A stretch of DNA of 64,000 nucleotides from Lachnospiraceae bacterium. GTDB taxonomy: Bacteria; Bacillota; Clostridia; Lachnospirales; Lachnospiraceae. The translations under genes were made by a program, and so were the position numbers. The stretch spans positions 124,001-188,000 of the forward strand of contig WRAQ01000001.1 of the NCBI GenBank assembly GCA_009780115.1, in the 5' to 3' direction. Below are positions 24,752-34,248 of the stretch, piece by piece (position 1 is the stretch's first letter; every line of letters begins with the position of its first letter). The notes below the pieces were generated by a model that saw only the letters and a list, made by a program, of their open reading frames with translations, was not told where the DNA came from and did no database searches.

Positions 24752-25715
24752 ATTTTCCACCCCGGAAAAATTTATGTTTGATAACCCACCACGCCGGGAT
24801 CCAAATATATTTCTTCATCGCCGGTGATACCGAGCCAATCATCCAGCAATTACGCTCACACTTGCGAACCTTTGCCCGTACCTCTTCGGCAGCTTTGCTG
24901 TTCCATAACTCGTCCCAGGCCTGAGTATTAAGGTTTCCCATGACCTCTTTTTCTTCGGTGCCATTGCATGGCATAACATCACCGAACGGGTCAATGAAAA
25001 AGGTATCGAAACTCATATCGCAAGGAAGCAGCCGCGGTTTGTTATTTATATAATTTATTAATCCATGATTAAAGTAAGCGCGGAACCATTTTTTGGGGCT
25101 TTTTGCTTTAAGCAGCTTATTAATAAGCCCGGAAATTTGCCCGGTAACCATGGCTTTATCATGAATAGCATTCTTGCTTTCAACAAAATAAAAGCTGTTA
25201 TGAAGGGTAGCGGTAGCAAATTCCATATCTAAATCATCGGAAATATTGTATAGCGGCAGCAAATCCTGACAGTTCATATCTTGGATTGTCATACCAAAAC
25301 CAACATCTTTCATACCCATTTCTTTCAGTTTCTTTAAGGTATTATAACCGCGATTAAAACCATCATCAAGCCCGCGGATTTTGTTATTTGTTTCTTCAAG
25401 GCCTTCAATCGAAATTCTGATTCCAACTTGAGGGAACTCTTCACATAAGCTAATGATACGCTCTGTATAGAAACCATTCGTTGAAATGACGATTCTGTCA
25501 CTTTTTTTATATAATTCACGGATAACTTCAGCTAAATCATCACGCATAAAAGGCTCGCCGCCGGTGACATTGGTAAAATACATCGGCGGTAATTTCTTAA
25601 TAATCTCAATTGTTAGCTCATCTTCAGGCCGTGAGGGCTCTTTGTAGCGGTTGCACATGTTACAAAGAGCATTACAACGATAGGTGACAATGACGGTCCC
25701 ATTTAATTTAGGCAT
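24717..25715 (-). CDS. Radical SAM/SPASM protein
   Basis: 332 residues. The [4Fe-4S] cysteines are at 14, 18 and 21 (CNALCNMC). VTGGEPFMRDDL is the SAM-binding GGEP segment, and ISTNGFYT and IRISIEGLEE are further barrel strands. The C-terminal region has the SPASM-like pattern: LPCDMS, DPFGDVMPCNGT, MGNLNTQAWDELWNS and KCERNCWMIG. SPASM proteins bind extra iron-sulfur clusters and modify peptides or, as in BtrN and heparinase-maturase relatives, sugars or proteins. It lies between two glycosyltransferase genes with overlaps on both sides, so a role in making or modifying this glycan is likely. The substrate cannot be named. Confidence 0.88.
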   Translation of the reverse strand: MPKLNGTVIVTYRCNALCNMCNRYKEPSRPEDELTIEIIKKLPPMYFTNVTGGEPFMRDDLAEVIRELYKKSDRIVISTNGFYTERIISLCEEFPQVGIRISIEGLEETNNKIRGLDDGFNRGYNTLKKLKEMGMKDVGFGMTIQDMNCQDLLPLYNISDDLDMEFATATLHNSFYFVESKNAIHDKAMVTGQISGLINKLLKAKSPKKWFRAYFNHGLINYINNKPRLLPCDMSFDTFFIDPFGDVMPCNGTEEKEVMGNLNTQAWDELWNSKAAEEVRAKVRKCERNCWMIGSVSPAMKKYIWIPAWWVIKHKFFRGGKYENSNAGKLEN

Positions 25716-26946
25716 ATATATCCTCCAACAATTTCCGGCAGTATTCGTCTAATGATAAAAATAATGATTTATTACAGGCTGCTTGATAAGCATTACGCCG
25801 GTCAGGGTCATTCCATAGCAAATATATTTTTTCACATAAGTCTTCGGCATCACCGCAATTAAACAGCTCACCGTTTATTCCAACCCGGATTAATTCCGAT
25901 GTTCCGCCGATATCCGATGCAATAACCGGAGTGCCAAGGCTAATTGCTTCCATAACCGTAAACGGGCAGTTTTCATAACATTCGGAAGTAAAAACGGTAA
26001 ACTCGGCCCCTCTAATAATATTTGTTAACTGCCTACCCTCAAGAAAACCTTTATTGGTTATATTATCAAGCTCATTAACTTCATGGTTAAGCGGACCGGC
26101 ACCGGCAAAAACAAAAGGGATTTCCGGGAGGCTGTTAACAACATTCAAAAGTGTGTCTATGCCTTTCTCTGGTGCATATCGGCCAAAATACAGCACATAA
26201 GAATTTTCACCAACATCAGAAAACAGTTCATCTACGCTAATTTCATCATCTACCTCGACAAAATTGTGAATTACTATCGTTTTTTCCCGCAATACCGGAT
26301 AACTGTCCAATTGTTTTTTCATAAAATGACTAGGACAGATAATGATATCTATCTTACGATAAGTTTTTAATAAGCGATAAATTAAAGCTTCAATACTTCC
26401 AAGAATACTCTTAATAAAAGAGCCATGGATACATTTATATTTTATACAATTCAAAACTTGAATATTTTTAAAATTTCTTTTACTTACGCAACGGGTACAT
26501 CGTTCGCCGGAGAGATATTGCCGCAATAAATGATTTGGGCAAACTAATTGACTATCATGTGCAGTATAAACAATTTTTATCTTATTTTTATTTTTTCTCT
26601 CAAATGCCCTAATTTCATAAATAATTGACGGGGTAAGCTGAAAATTAAAATTATTTAGATGAACAACATCCGGCCGGAAGTCAGATAGGACCGCCCTTAG
26701 TTTCTTCCTTGCTTCATTTGAGTAGATAATCCGGAAAGGATAAGTAAAGCGCTTGATTCCGGTTGCTTTAAAATCCAAATTAGAAGTATAACTTTCCGCA
26801 CGGTTCCCGACAATCCGCTCCGGGTGCCCCATCCCAAAATACTGTACCTCATGCCCTAATTTTTCAAGACCTTTACCAAGGCCAAAAATATATGTTTCCG
26901 AACCGCCGTTGGGGTAAAGGAATTTATTAATAATCAGTATTTTCAT
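25708..26946 (-). CDS. Glycosyltransferase family 4
   Basis: A 412-residue GT4 enzyme. The N-terminus KFLYPNGGSETYIFGLGKGL is a typical acceptor-domain loop. NHLLRQYLSGERCTRC is a cysteine-bearing insert often seen in one GT4 subgroup. The donor domain has YVLYFGRYAPEKGIDTLL, PFVFAGAGPL and SECYENCPFTVMEAISLGTPVIASDIGG (E-NCPFTVM-E pair). It overlaps the upstream double-GT4 gene by 4 nt (ATGA) and the radical SAM gene by 8 nt. Donor sugar unknown. Confidence 0.9.
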   Translation of the reverse strand: MKILIINKFLYPNGGSETYIFGLGKGLEKLGHEVQYFGMGHPERIVGNRAESYTSNLDFKATGIKRFTYPFRIIYSNEARKKLRAVLSDFRPDVVHLNNFNFQLTPSIIYEIRAFERKNKNKIKIVYTAHDSQLVCPNHLLRQYLSGERCTRCVSKRNFKNIQVLNCIKYKCIHGSFIKSILGSIEALIYRLLKTYRKIDIIICPSHFMKKQLDSYPVLREKTIVIHNFVEVDDEISVDELFSDVGENSYVLYFGRYAPEKGIDTLLNVVNSLPEIPFVFAGAGPLNHEVNELDNITNKGFLEGRQLTNIIRGAEFTVFTSECYENCPFTVMEAISLGTPVIASDIGGTSELIRVGINGELFNCGDAEDLCEKIYLLWNDPDRRNAYQAACNKSLFLSLDEYCRKLLEDIYA

Positions 26947-29288
26947 AAATAAAGTCTCACCGTCTGATCCACAACTTCTTCCCAGTCATATTTATTACAA
27001 ATAAAGTCACTGCTTCCGTGACGATATTTTTCTACCACTTCCGGTTTTGCAAATAAATATTCTATCTTTTCTTTTAAGTCAGTCACATTACCCTTGCGGA
27101 AACTAATTGCTGCTTCTTCGACTACCTCGGTATTCTCCGGGATATCGCTAACCAGACAGCAATTACCATAACTCATCGCCTCTAAAAGGCTGATTGACAT
27201 ACCTTCAACGTCACTTGGCAAGACAAAAATATAGGCATTGGAAAGTAATTCCGTCAATTCCCGGCCCTGAATAAATCCGGTCATAATTATATTTGGATTA
27301 GCATTTGCATCTTTTTTGATTTGCTCTGCATATTCACTGATTTGACTATGGCCGCCAACAATAACCAGCTTTTTAAGCATTACGTTTCCATTAGCTTTCG
27401 ATAGCTGATTATAAGCCTCAATCAAATAATGAACCCCTTTTTCCGGTACAAGACGAGCCAAAAATAAGATATAATCATCTTTTTTTAAATCATATTTGTC
27501 AGTTATAATTTCCGCCGGGAAGATTTCCGGTTTGGCTATACCATTCGAAATAAACTTCACATCCCGCCCATACGTTGATTTAAAATACTCTTTCATATTT
27601 TGCGATAAAACAATTACTTCATTGGCCTTTTTAGCCGCGGTTTTTTCCCCGAATTTCAGCATCTTTGATGCAAAACCGCCCCATTTGGCACGTTGCCAGT
27701 CAAGGCCGTGGATTGTTGCAACAACTCTAATGCCAAAAAAACGGGGTAGTCTAAGCATGATACAAGGCCCTTCGGCATGATAATGGATCACGTCATATCC
27801 GCCGAAAAGGGCGTGTATTGTCGCCGAAGCCGCATAGACAATCGCATTTAACTTGTCACTTCTAAAAGTCTTTATATTGATTATTCTAATACCATTATAC
27901 CGTTTTTGCTTTGTATTTCCTACTTTTTTCTTCTTCGAAGTCGGGCGTTCATAACGATTGTAAGCATCTACCTGATAACCTCTTGCCACTAAGCGGGTTG
28001 CCAATTCATCTACGACAATTTCTACTCCGCCTTCGCGCGAAGGAATCCGCTTATGGCCAATCATCGCGATTTTTTTGCTTTTTTTATCAAACTCACCGGT
28101 AAATAATTTTTCATATCCCTCTAATAATGCCTTACTGGTATGTTCCCAGCTAAGCTCGTTAATAATGCGGTTATAACCATATTCACCCATTTCTTTTCTT
28201 TTGTCAGGGTCGGCTAATAAGCTGATAATTTTATCCGCCAAATCGCGGGCGTTATTTTGTTCGGCATACAAAGAAGCTTCCTGGGCGGAATAACGCCCCT
28301 CTTTTAAATCAAACTGAACAATTGGTTTTTTTAGCGCCATATACTCTAAAATTTTGTTCATCGTTGATTTGTCATTCATACTGTTGTATGTATCAGAATT
28401 AACACATATATCAGCCGTATTCAAATAATCAAGCATCATTTCATCGGGCACCCGGCCGGTAAACTCAACGCAATCTTCCAATCCCATTTCCGTGCCCATT
28501 TTTTTCATTGTTTCGAGATGATTGCCGCCGCCGACGATACCCCAAAAAATATCATCACGCCCGAGTACTTCTTTGCAGTACTTTGCCGCCTGCAAGATAT
28601 ACTCAATCCCCTCCTGTGCGCCGATGACCCCTAAGTATCCGACCATGTATTTTTTTCCGCGTTTAATACTTTCAACCGGCGACTGGATTTTTAAACGCTC
28701 AAATTTCGGGCCGCTGCGCAGGACAATAACTTTCCCCGGTGCCATTTTTCCGCGGTTGATGGCGATTTCTTTGTATGATTCGTTGGTCGCAAATGAAAAG
28801 GTGCAGTGTTTAAATGTTTGCCTTTCCAAATATACCTGGCTAAGATAGAGTAAGTTTTTTATCAAACCTTTCTTGCCAAATTTTGCTTCAAAAAGCTCCG
28901 GACAGATATCATGATGGTCAAAAACGTATTTTACGCCATATTTCTTAAATTTTTTTGCCACTAAATAAATATTATCCGGCGGGTTACAGCCATGGATAAC
29001 ATCAAACCCAATTTCTTTATGAATTAGTTTGGCCAGCCTTGTTTCTTCTCTCAAAGCCTTGGTATATTCACGTAAATAACCAAAAGCGGCCTTACCTTCG
29101 AGCGGTAAATCATGGCGGAAAATATTTACGCCTTCGATTATTTCCCGTTCCGCGGTAAACCCCTTTCCTTTGGGGCAGATTACCGATACAATATAGCCAT
29201 TTTGCACCAGCGTTGTTGCTTCCTGCCAAACGCGGGTATCAAAAGGTACCGGGAGGTTTTCTACTATGATGAGGATCTTTCTTGACAT
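26943..29288 (-). CDS. Tandem double GT4 glycosyltransferase
   Basis: 781 residues from the ATG at 29288 (AAAAGGTAAGTATAAA upstream); the frame is open to 29372, but the added 28 residues fit no family. Residues 1 to about 400 are one GT4 (NLPVPFDTRVWQEA, KKYMVGYLGVIGAQEGIEY, MNKILEYMALKKPIV). From about 405 (KKIAMIGHKRIPSREGGVE) a second complete GT4 follows, with ILFLARLVPEKGVHYL and SDVEGMSISLLEAMSYGN. The first half resembles WecB/WbuB-like transferases and the second the GT4 group beginning with GHKRIPS. The two halves probably add consecutive sugars. The coding strand at the join reads A7-GC-A7, a possible slippage site. It heads a minus-strand run, divergent from 29485. Confidence 0.87.
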   Translation of the reverse strand: MSRKILIIVENLPVPFDTRVWQEATTLVQNGYIVSVICPKGKGFTAEREIIEGVNIFRHDLPLEGKAAFGYLREYTKALREETRLAKLIHKEIGFDVIHGCNPPDNIYLVAKKFKKYGVKYVFDHHDICPELFEAKFGKKGLIKNLLYLSQVYLERQTFKHCTFSFATNESYKEIAINRGKMAPGKVIVLRSGPKFERLKIQSPVESIKRGKKYMVGYLGVIGAQEGIEYILQAAKYCKEVLGRDDIFWGIVGGGNHLETMKKMGTEMGLEDCVEFTGRVPDEMMLDYLNTADICVNSDTYNSMNDKSTMNKILEYMALKKPIVQFDLKEGRYSAQEASLYAEQNNARDLADKIISLLADPDKRKEMGEYGYNRIINELSWEHTSKALLEGYEKLFTGEFDKKSKKIAMIGHKRIPSREGGVEIVVDELATRLVARGYQVDAYNRYERPTSKKKKVGNTKQKRYNGIRIINIKTFRSDKLNAIVYAASATIHALFGGYDVIHYHAEGPCIMLRLPRFFGIRVVATIHGLDWQRAKWGGFASKMLKFGEKTAAKKANEVIVLSQNMKEYFKSTYGRDVKFISNGIAKPEIFPAEIITDKYDLKKDDYILFLARLVPEKGVHYLIEAYNQLSKANGNVMLKKLVIVGGHSQISEYAEQIKKDANANPNIIMTGFIQGRELTELLSNAYIFVLPSDVEGMSISLLEAMSYGNCCLVSDIPENTEVVEEAAISFRKGNVTDLKEKIEYLFAKPEVVEKYRHGSSDFICNKYDWEEVVDQTVRLYL

Positions 29289-29484
29289 TTTATACTTACC
29301 TTTTCTTGATAATAGTTCGTATAAACATTTATTTGCTATCTTAGCATAATTTTTATGACTAAACAAGCACACCCCTTCGGCCCTTATAACTTTAGCCTCT
29401 CTATTGACGGTTCAATATGTGGCTGATAATATAGTGTAAGAACTATTACTACTAATTAATCTGGAAAAGCGATGAGTAACCAAA
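29289..29484. promoter_or_regulatory. Divergent intergenic region between the double GT4 and the GtrII-like gene
   Basis: For the plus strand TTGACG (29404-29409) is followed by TAATAT after 17 nt (29427-29432) or GATAAT after 15 nt (29425-29430), a moderate promoter about 50 bp before the ATG. For the minus strand only weak -10-like boxes are seen. A 9-codon reading frame starting at an ATG at 29472 (stop at 29499-29501) overlaps the true start out of frame. No terminator or strong hairpin was noticed. Confidence 0.4.
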
Positions 29485-31323
29485 ATGAGTTTAGATATTG
29501 ATAAAATATTATCAAAATGGTGGGGCAATCAACTGCAAACTTCAAAAGTTGCTTTTTTCAGCACCCTCATAGTAGGCTTTTTTTCACATCTTTTTGTTTA
29601 TACGGGAAGATATTTCGGGGATCACGATATGGGTATGGTCTTGCGCCCGCATCCCAATGTTGCATCAGGAAGATGGTTAAGCACAATCATTAATCAAATA
29701 AGTTTTGGTTATGTAATACCATATACAAGCGGAATTTTTGTATCGCTATTTCTTGCAATATCAGCTTTTTATATCTGTAACTTATTTAAAATCAATAGTA
29801 AAATGAATTCTTTTTTAATCGGGTCGCTTCTTGCAACTTTTCCAACCATTTCCGTTACAAATTTATTTTTGTATGACTCACCTAATTATCATTTTGGGGT
29901 TTTACTTGCAGTAATAGCTGTTTATATAACAACAAAGTATAAATTCGGCTTACTTATAGGTGCTTTTTTATTGATGTGTACCTTAGCAATCTACCAATCC
30001 AAATTAAATATAGCGGTGATGCTGTGCTTACTTATTATAGTAAAGGAATTGCTTTGTATTGATTTCAATATTAATAGAATCAAGAATTTATCGTTGCGGT
30101 TTTCATTATTAGGTATTCTTGGCGGTTTGCTGTATGTCATATCCTTACCACTTTCAACTTATATTTTTGGCATCCAGCTTACAGGTTATAAAGGTATGAG
30201 TTCAGAAAGCATAGGTGACAGGCTTTTTTCTGCTTCCGCATTAATTAATGCCTTAAAATCTACTTATTTTAGTTTCATTGATGGTTTTGTCAAAAATTTT
30301 TATTTTTATTTATACATTGATATTATCAGGTTGGCATATCTATTTTTGTTTGCGCTTTTACTTATATTTTTAACCGCTATCATTATTAAGCAAAAAATAT
30401 ATAAATACCCTTGCCGTTTAATTGCATTAATATTCATGTTGCTAATAATACCTTTAGCAGCAAATTTCGCGGTGTTTTTTACTGAAGATGGTATGCGGGT
30501 TGATATGGTTTATGCATTTGTTTTTGCCTTAATTTTTGTCATCATAATCTCAGAGTCAATATTTTCTGAAACTTTCAATAATATATTTATAGCATTAAAA
30601 TCCGCTCTCGTTTTATGTATTTTTATCATAATTGTATATTATGTTATGGCAAATAATACTTATTATCTGAAAGCCTATTATTTTAATCAGAGGACTACCG
30701 CCCTTACAACAAGGATTGCTTCTAATATAGATCCTTTAATTACACAAACCCGTTCCGATTACCTTGCCTTTTTTGGCGGAGTTCCAAATGAGTATTATCA
30801 GGTAGTCCGTAATAGATTTACTGAAATGGATGGGTACTCGCTCGGAAGGTATTCATTTTTTAGGATGCACGAAGATAACGAATGGGCTCATTGGATGTTT
30901 ATTTCTAATCTTGGCAATCTTCAAGGTATACATTTAGAGCCATTGCTTGACGTCGGTGAGCGAAAAATGATTCGCGATGTGATTCTTACCTCCAATATAC
31001 CAATCTGGCCAGCAAAAGATTCGATAAACGTTATAAATGATGTAATTGTAATTAATTTTGGCGTAACTGATATTGTCTATGAAGAAAATAAGGGAATTTT
31101 GCGGGCCAGACATTGGATAAATGAAAATCTTGCCCCATATGATTATGAGTATTCATGGGATTTTTACCGAAATGGCAGCTTAATAAATAGCATTATCACC
31201 AATACTAATCAATTGAATCTGGATATAGTAATTGTAGATGATATTGACCAGATTACAGTCATAATAAAGAATATTAATACAAATTTTGAATATCCCAAGG
31301 CAGAAATTAAATTACCTTTTTAA
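29485..31323 (+). CDS. GtrII-like glucosyltransferase-domain membrane protein
   Basis: 612 residues with about ten hydrophobic segments up to residue 400, followed by a soluble C-terminal part. The first loop reads YFGDHDMGMVLRPHP and then GRWLSTIINQ. This matches the acidic motif and arrangement of the GtrII-type glucosyltransferase family, which moves a sugar from undecaprenyl phosphate to a polymer outside the membrane. It is one of only two plus-strand genes and has its own likely promoter. Its last 12 nt overlap the 3' end of the polymerase gene on the other strand. By eye its codons are more A+T-rich than the flanking GT4 genes, which may mean a separate origin. No typical Shine-Dalgarno sequence is seen before the ATG. 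Confidence 0.75.
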   Translation: MSLDIDKILSKWWGNQLQTSKVAFFSTLIVGFFSHLFVYTGRYFGDHDMGMVLRPHPNVASGRWLSTIINQISFGYVIPYTSGIFVSLFLAISAFYICNLFKINSKMNSFLIGSLLATFPTISVTNLFLYDSPNYHFGVLLAVIAVYITTKYKFGLLIGAFLLMCTLAIYQSKLNIAVMLCLLIIVKELLCIDFNINRIKNLSLRFSLLGILGGLLYVISLPLSTYIFGIQLTGYKGMSSESIGDRLFSASALINALKSTYFSFIDGFVKNFYFYLYIDIIRLAYLFLFALLLIFLTAIIIKQKIYKYPCRLIALIFMLLIIPLAANFAVFFTEDGMRVDMVYAFVFALIFVIIISESIFSETFNNIFIALKSALVLCIFIIIVYYVMANNTYYLKAYYFNQRTTALTTRIASNIDPLITQTRSDYLAFFGGVPNEYYQVVRNRFTEMDGYSLGRYSFFRMHEDNEWAHWMFISNLGNLQGIHLEPLLDVGERKMIRDVILTSNIPIWPAKDSINVINDVIVINFGVTDIVYEENKGILRARHWINENLAPYDYEYSWDFYRNGSLINSIITNTNQLNLDIVIVDDIDQITVIIKNINTNFEYPKAEIKLPF

Positions 31324-32886
31324 TAATTCATCTTTGCGTTTTACAATCAATAAATATATAAAAATACCTAATCCCCCAATCACGATTCCAAATGTCAGCT
31401 TATCACGTACCCGCTCCAAGATAACAATATTTCCGGTGAAATATTCCATTGGAGTTTCAATATCAATATATTCCAGAACTTTCATCTTTTTTTCATCTAA
31501 ATACGTAATTGAATCATACCCAAAGTCATAATCAAGATATATTGATGTATTCTTTTCTTTCATTTCACAATGCTTTCTCGGGGCAATATAACCATCCGGG
31601 TATGATATTATCAGGCTACATAATAAGATACCGATTAATGAAGCTGCCGCAAAAACCAAATAAAGTTGTCGGCAATTACTTTGTAAGCAGCCATATTTAT
31701 TTCTCAATCCACTCAATAACAAAGCGAAGTCCGGTAAAGAGATACAAATCATTCTAAGTCTTTCCGGTAAAATTTTAAGCGGGGAATTATTGTTAGGATG
31801 AGTAAAAATCAAAATGCCTAAAAAGAATAGCGGAATATTTTTAAATGATGTGTTAAACAAAAAGGGTTCTGTCACCCCGGCGGCCAGGGTAGCAATAATC
31901 AAACCAAGTTCAATACCTTTTTGCTCTTTTAAAAACTTATGAATTATCGTGAAATAAGCAATCATTACGATGATAAACAGAATCACCCCGTATATTACAT
32001 AAGCAAACAAAAAAGAATTATCCATTGTATACCAATGATTAGCTACTTCTGAAAGCTTTGTACCAAATAAGGATATCGGCACATTTGTCAAGAAATGTTT
32101 TGATAAGTTTAAACGAGTATTAACAATCCTATTCACCATATCAAAAGCTTGCCCGGTAAGAAGCAAGGGCACGCCAAACGACAGGAAAAGGCAGATTGGC
32201 AAAAAAGCGGTGACAAGTATTTTTTCAAGTAAGCAAAATCTTTTCCGATAATACCAGTAAAGATTTAGGGCAAGCAAAAAGCTGACTGCTACAAATCCGG
32301 TGGTACTTAATGAATATAAATATACATATAAATTCCCTAGCATTAATAATGCCAAAAGTTTAAGTGTCGAAATTTTCAGCCAACTTTTATACTGCAAATA
32401 CATCGCAAATGTCACCAAGGTAAAATAAGAAATATGCAATACGTTAGGATGTGAATGCCCTAGCCCCCAGCGGATTAGGAAACCAAGCCCGAATCTTTCA
32501 TGTATTTTGAAAGATGAATCAATGATACGGGTTGCCGTCAAAAAAAACATTCCGCCAAAAGAAATAACCCAAGTTACAAAAGCGGTCTTGAATATCCTGT
32601 CTAAAGGGACATTCTTCATTCCCGTTACCATCATAATATAAATAATCGCACCTTTTTCACCGGAATTAAGATAAGTAAAGCCTCCAATAATAATAAGAAG
32701 AGCGATAATTATCAATTCCCGCCAACTATAAGTCGTCATAATCATTTTCATGCCATAACAAAAAATGGCAATTATCAGGCAAATTTTAAATGCAAACTGT
32801 CCGTCATAAAGGCCAATGCCTTTGGCGAAAAAAAGTATGATAAGATAACTTAAATAAAATATTTCGGCAAGCGAATACTGTTTCAT
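31312..32886 (-). CDS. O-antigen/capsule polymerase-like membrane protein (Wzy-like)
   Basis: A 524-residue integral membrane protein with ten or more hydrophobic segments. LGFLIRWGLGHSHPNVLHISYFTL near residue 145 is very like the GHPNTFY segment of the polymerase at 54517; such GH-N motifs are common in EpsG/Wzy-type polymerases. Near the C-terminus a soluble, charged stretch (about 420-500) precedes a final membrane helix and KRKDELLKR. It probably joins repeat units outside the membrane. Wzy proteins are poorly conserved, so ligase or another function is possible. It follows the CapK-like gene by 39 nt and converges on the GtrII-like gene with a 12-nt overlap. Confidence 0.7.
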   Translation of the reverse strand: MKQYSLAEIFYLSYLIILFFAKGIGLYDGQFAFKICLIIAIFCYGMKMIMTTYSWRELIIIALLIIIGGFTYLNSGEKGAIIYIMMVTGMKNVPLDRIFKTAFVTWVISFGGMFFLTATRIIDSSFKIHERFGLGFLIRWGLGHSHPNVLHISYFTLVTFAMYLQYKSWLKISTLKLLALLMLGNLYVYLYSLSTTGFVAVSFLLALNLYWYYRKRFCLLEKILVTAFLPICLFLSFGVPLLLTGQAFDMVNRIVNTRLNLSKHFLTNVPISLFGTKLSEVANHWYTMDNSFLFAYVIYGVILFIIVMIAYFTIIHKFLKEQKGIELGLIIATLAAGVTEPFLFNTSFKNIPLFFLGILIFTHPNNNSPLKILPERLRMICISLPDFALLLSGLRNKYGCLQSNCRQLYLVFAAASLIGILLCSLIISYPDGYIAPRKHCEMKEKNTSIYLDYDFGYDSITYLDEKKMKVLEYIDIETPMEYFTGNIVILERVRDKLTFGIVIGGLGIFIYLLIVKRKDELLKR

Positions 32887-32925
32887 TCAATAAACCCTTC
32901 ACATCACACAAAGTTTTAGATATTA

Positions 32926-34248
32926 TTAGTCATGGTTTTCCGCATGACTTAGAATATCTTTTTGTGTTTGAATAATCAGCGGCATCTTTCCCCGGCTAGT
33001 AAAAATCATATCTTTAGTTATTTCTACTTCAATATCAATCGAAGTACCTAATTTAGCCTGATAATATTCTTCTACCGCCTTGCGGTCATTTTCTGTCAAT
33101 TCATTCACCGGGCAAATCAGCATTTTCATTTTTCCGGCTGTTTCCTGGATAAATTGCTGGTTAGCGACTTTTTCCATTGTTGAATCATGGATATATAAGG
33201 AAGCGGCAGAAATAATTTCTCCATTTTTTCCATATAAAATACCATCGCGATGCCCGGTTATCCGGTATGAATCTGTATTTGATATTTGCGAAACACTATC
33301 ATCAAGCTCATAACGAATCAAAGGCATCTTTCGATTAATAAAGCCGGTGGTAATAATTGTACTATTATCTTCGCCGCCAAATTCGACATAACAATAATTA
33401 TCATTAAAACGATAACCCGTTTCCGTTTGTTCGGCGAAAACCGCCCTTTCGGTATGGCCATAATAGGCATACGATTTACAGCCTAATATTTTTTCAATAA
33501 GTTCCCTTTGATAATCGTAAACATTTTCGGAAATAAAAAATACGGCTTTATATTTATTCTTTAAATTCGTATTTGCGCCGGCCGCATGTTTACAAAAACT
33601 ATAAATAGCCGAAGGAAGCCCGTGAATAAATTGCGGGTTAAACTTATCGATAACCGCAAGATATTTATTAAAGGTATCATTATTGATTAAACAGGGGTTT
33701 AATTGAATCTCATTGTATAAAGGGTTATATTTGTGAATTTTGCCCTTAAAGTCTATTCCCCCGCGAAAAGAAGCCATTTTTGAGGTTTTGTAATCATAAC
33801 CGGCCTGCGCCCAAAAACTATAAATAAAAGCCCGTTCCCGGTAAATCGAATCTTTGTCCAACAATATTTTCAAGGAAGCACCAGAGCTTCCGCCGGTTGC
33901 CGATTGATAAAAGTCAGTAACATTATCAGCTTGTAAATCTGCAAAATTTTCGATTATATCCGCCCTTTTTAATAAAGGTATCTTTTTCATTTCTTCGATA
34001 TCAGAAAAAGTATGCACATCAAAACCGCAATCATCAAATAATTTCCGGTAGTATTTGGTGCTTACATAGGCATGAAACAAGATATTTTTGAGTTTAAAAA
34101 ATTGAGGTTCCCCGGCCATTTGATTCTGAACCAATTGTTCTTGAAAAACATGGTTATTATATAGTTTCCGCCTTATGACCGGGCCAAGTAATCTTTTAAC
34201 CGAATCAGGTAAGGCTGTATTTAGTTTTTTTAATATTGCACTTTTCAT
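32926..34248 (-). CDS. CapK/PaaK-like AMP-forming ligase (phenylacetate-CoA ligase family)
   Basis: A 440-residue member of the adenylate-forming family, similar to CapK of staphylococcal capsule loci and PaaK. SATGGSSGASLKILLD is the ATP-binding loop (about 116-131), YYGHTERAVFAEQ the adenine-binding motif, and TGHRDGILYGKNGEIIS the hinge region. The name phenylacetate-CoA ligase is misleading here. Members in polysaccharide loci probably activate an acid so it can be attached to a sugar (inference). It overlaps the heparinase-like gene by 4 nt (ATGA). The AlgD-like, heparinase-like and CapK-like genes form a set that recurs in exopolysaccharide loci. Confidence 0.82.
   Translation of the reverse strand: MKSAILKKLNTALPDSVKRLLGPVIRRKLYNNHVFQEQLVQNQMAGEPQFFKLKNILFHAYVSTKYYRKLFDDCGFDVHTFSDIEEMKKIPLLKRADIIENFADLQADNVTDFYQSATGGSSGASLKILLDKDSIYRERAFIYSFWAQAGYDYKTSKMASFRGGIDFKGKIHKYNPLYNEIQLNPCLINNDTFNKYLAVIDKFNPQFIHGLPSAIYSFCKHAAGANTNLKNKYKAVFFISENVYDYQRELIEKILGCKSYAYYGHTERAVFAEQTETGYRFNDNYCYVEFGGEDNSTIITTGFINRKMPLIRYELDDSVSQISNTDSYRITGHRDGILYGKNGEIISAASLYIHDSTMEKVANQQFIQETAGKMKMLICPVNELTENDRKAVEEYYQAKLGTSIDIEVEITKDMIFTSRGKMPLIIQTQKDILSHAENHD

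Noticed and set aside
27496-27780. 94-codon plus-strand open frame, one of many such frames opposite long minus-strand genes
   Set aside because: It lies wholly inside the double GT4 gene on the other strand, shows no family motif or ribosome binding site, and its composition is explained by the real gene.
26943-29288. Sequencing-error fusion of two GT4 genes
   Set aside because: Both domains are complete and in the same frame with no stop between them, and such tandem GT4 proteins are plausible. The A-runs at the join are noted as a finding instead.
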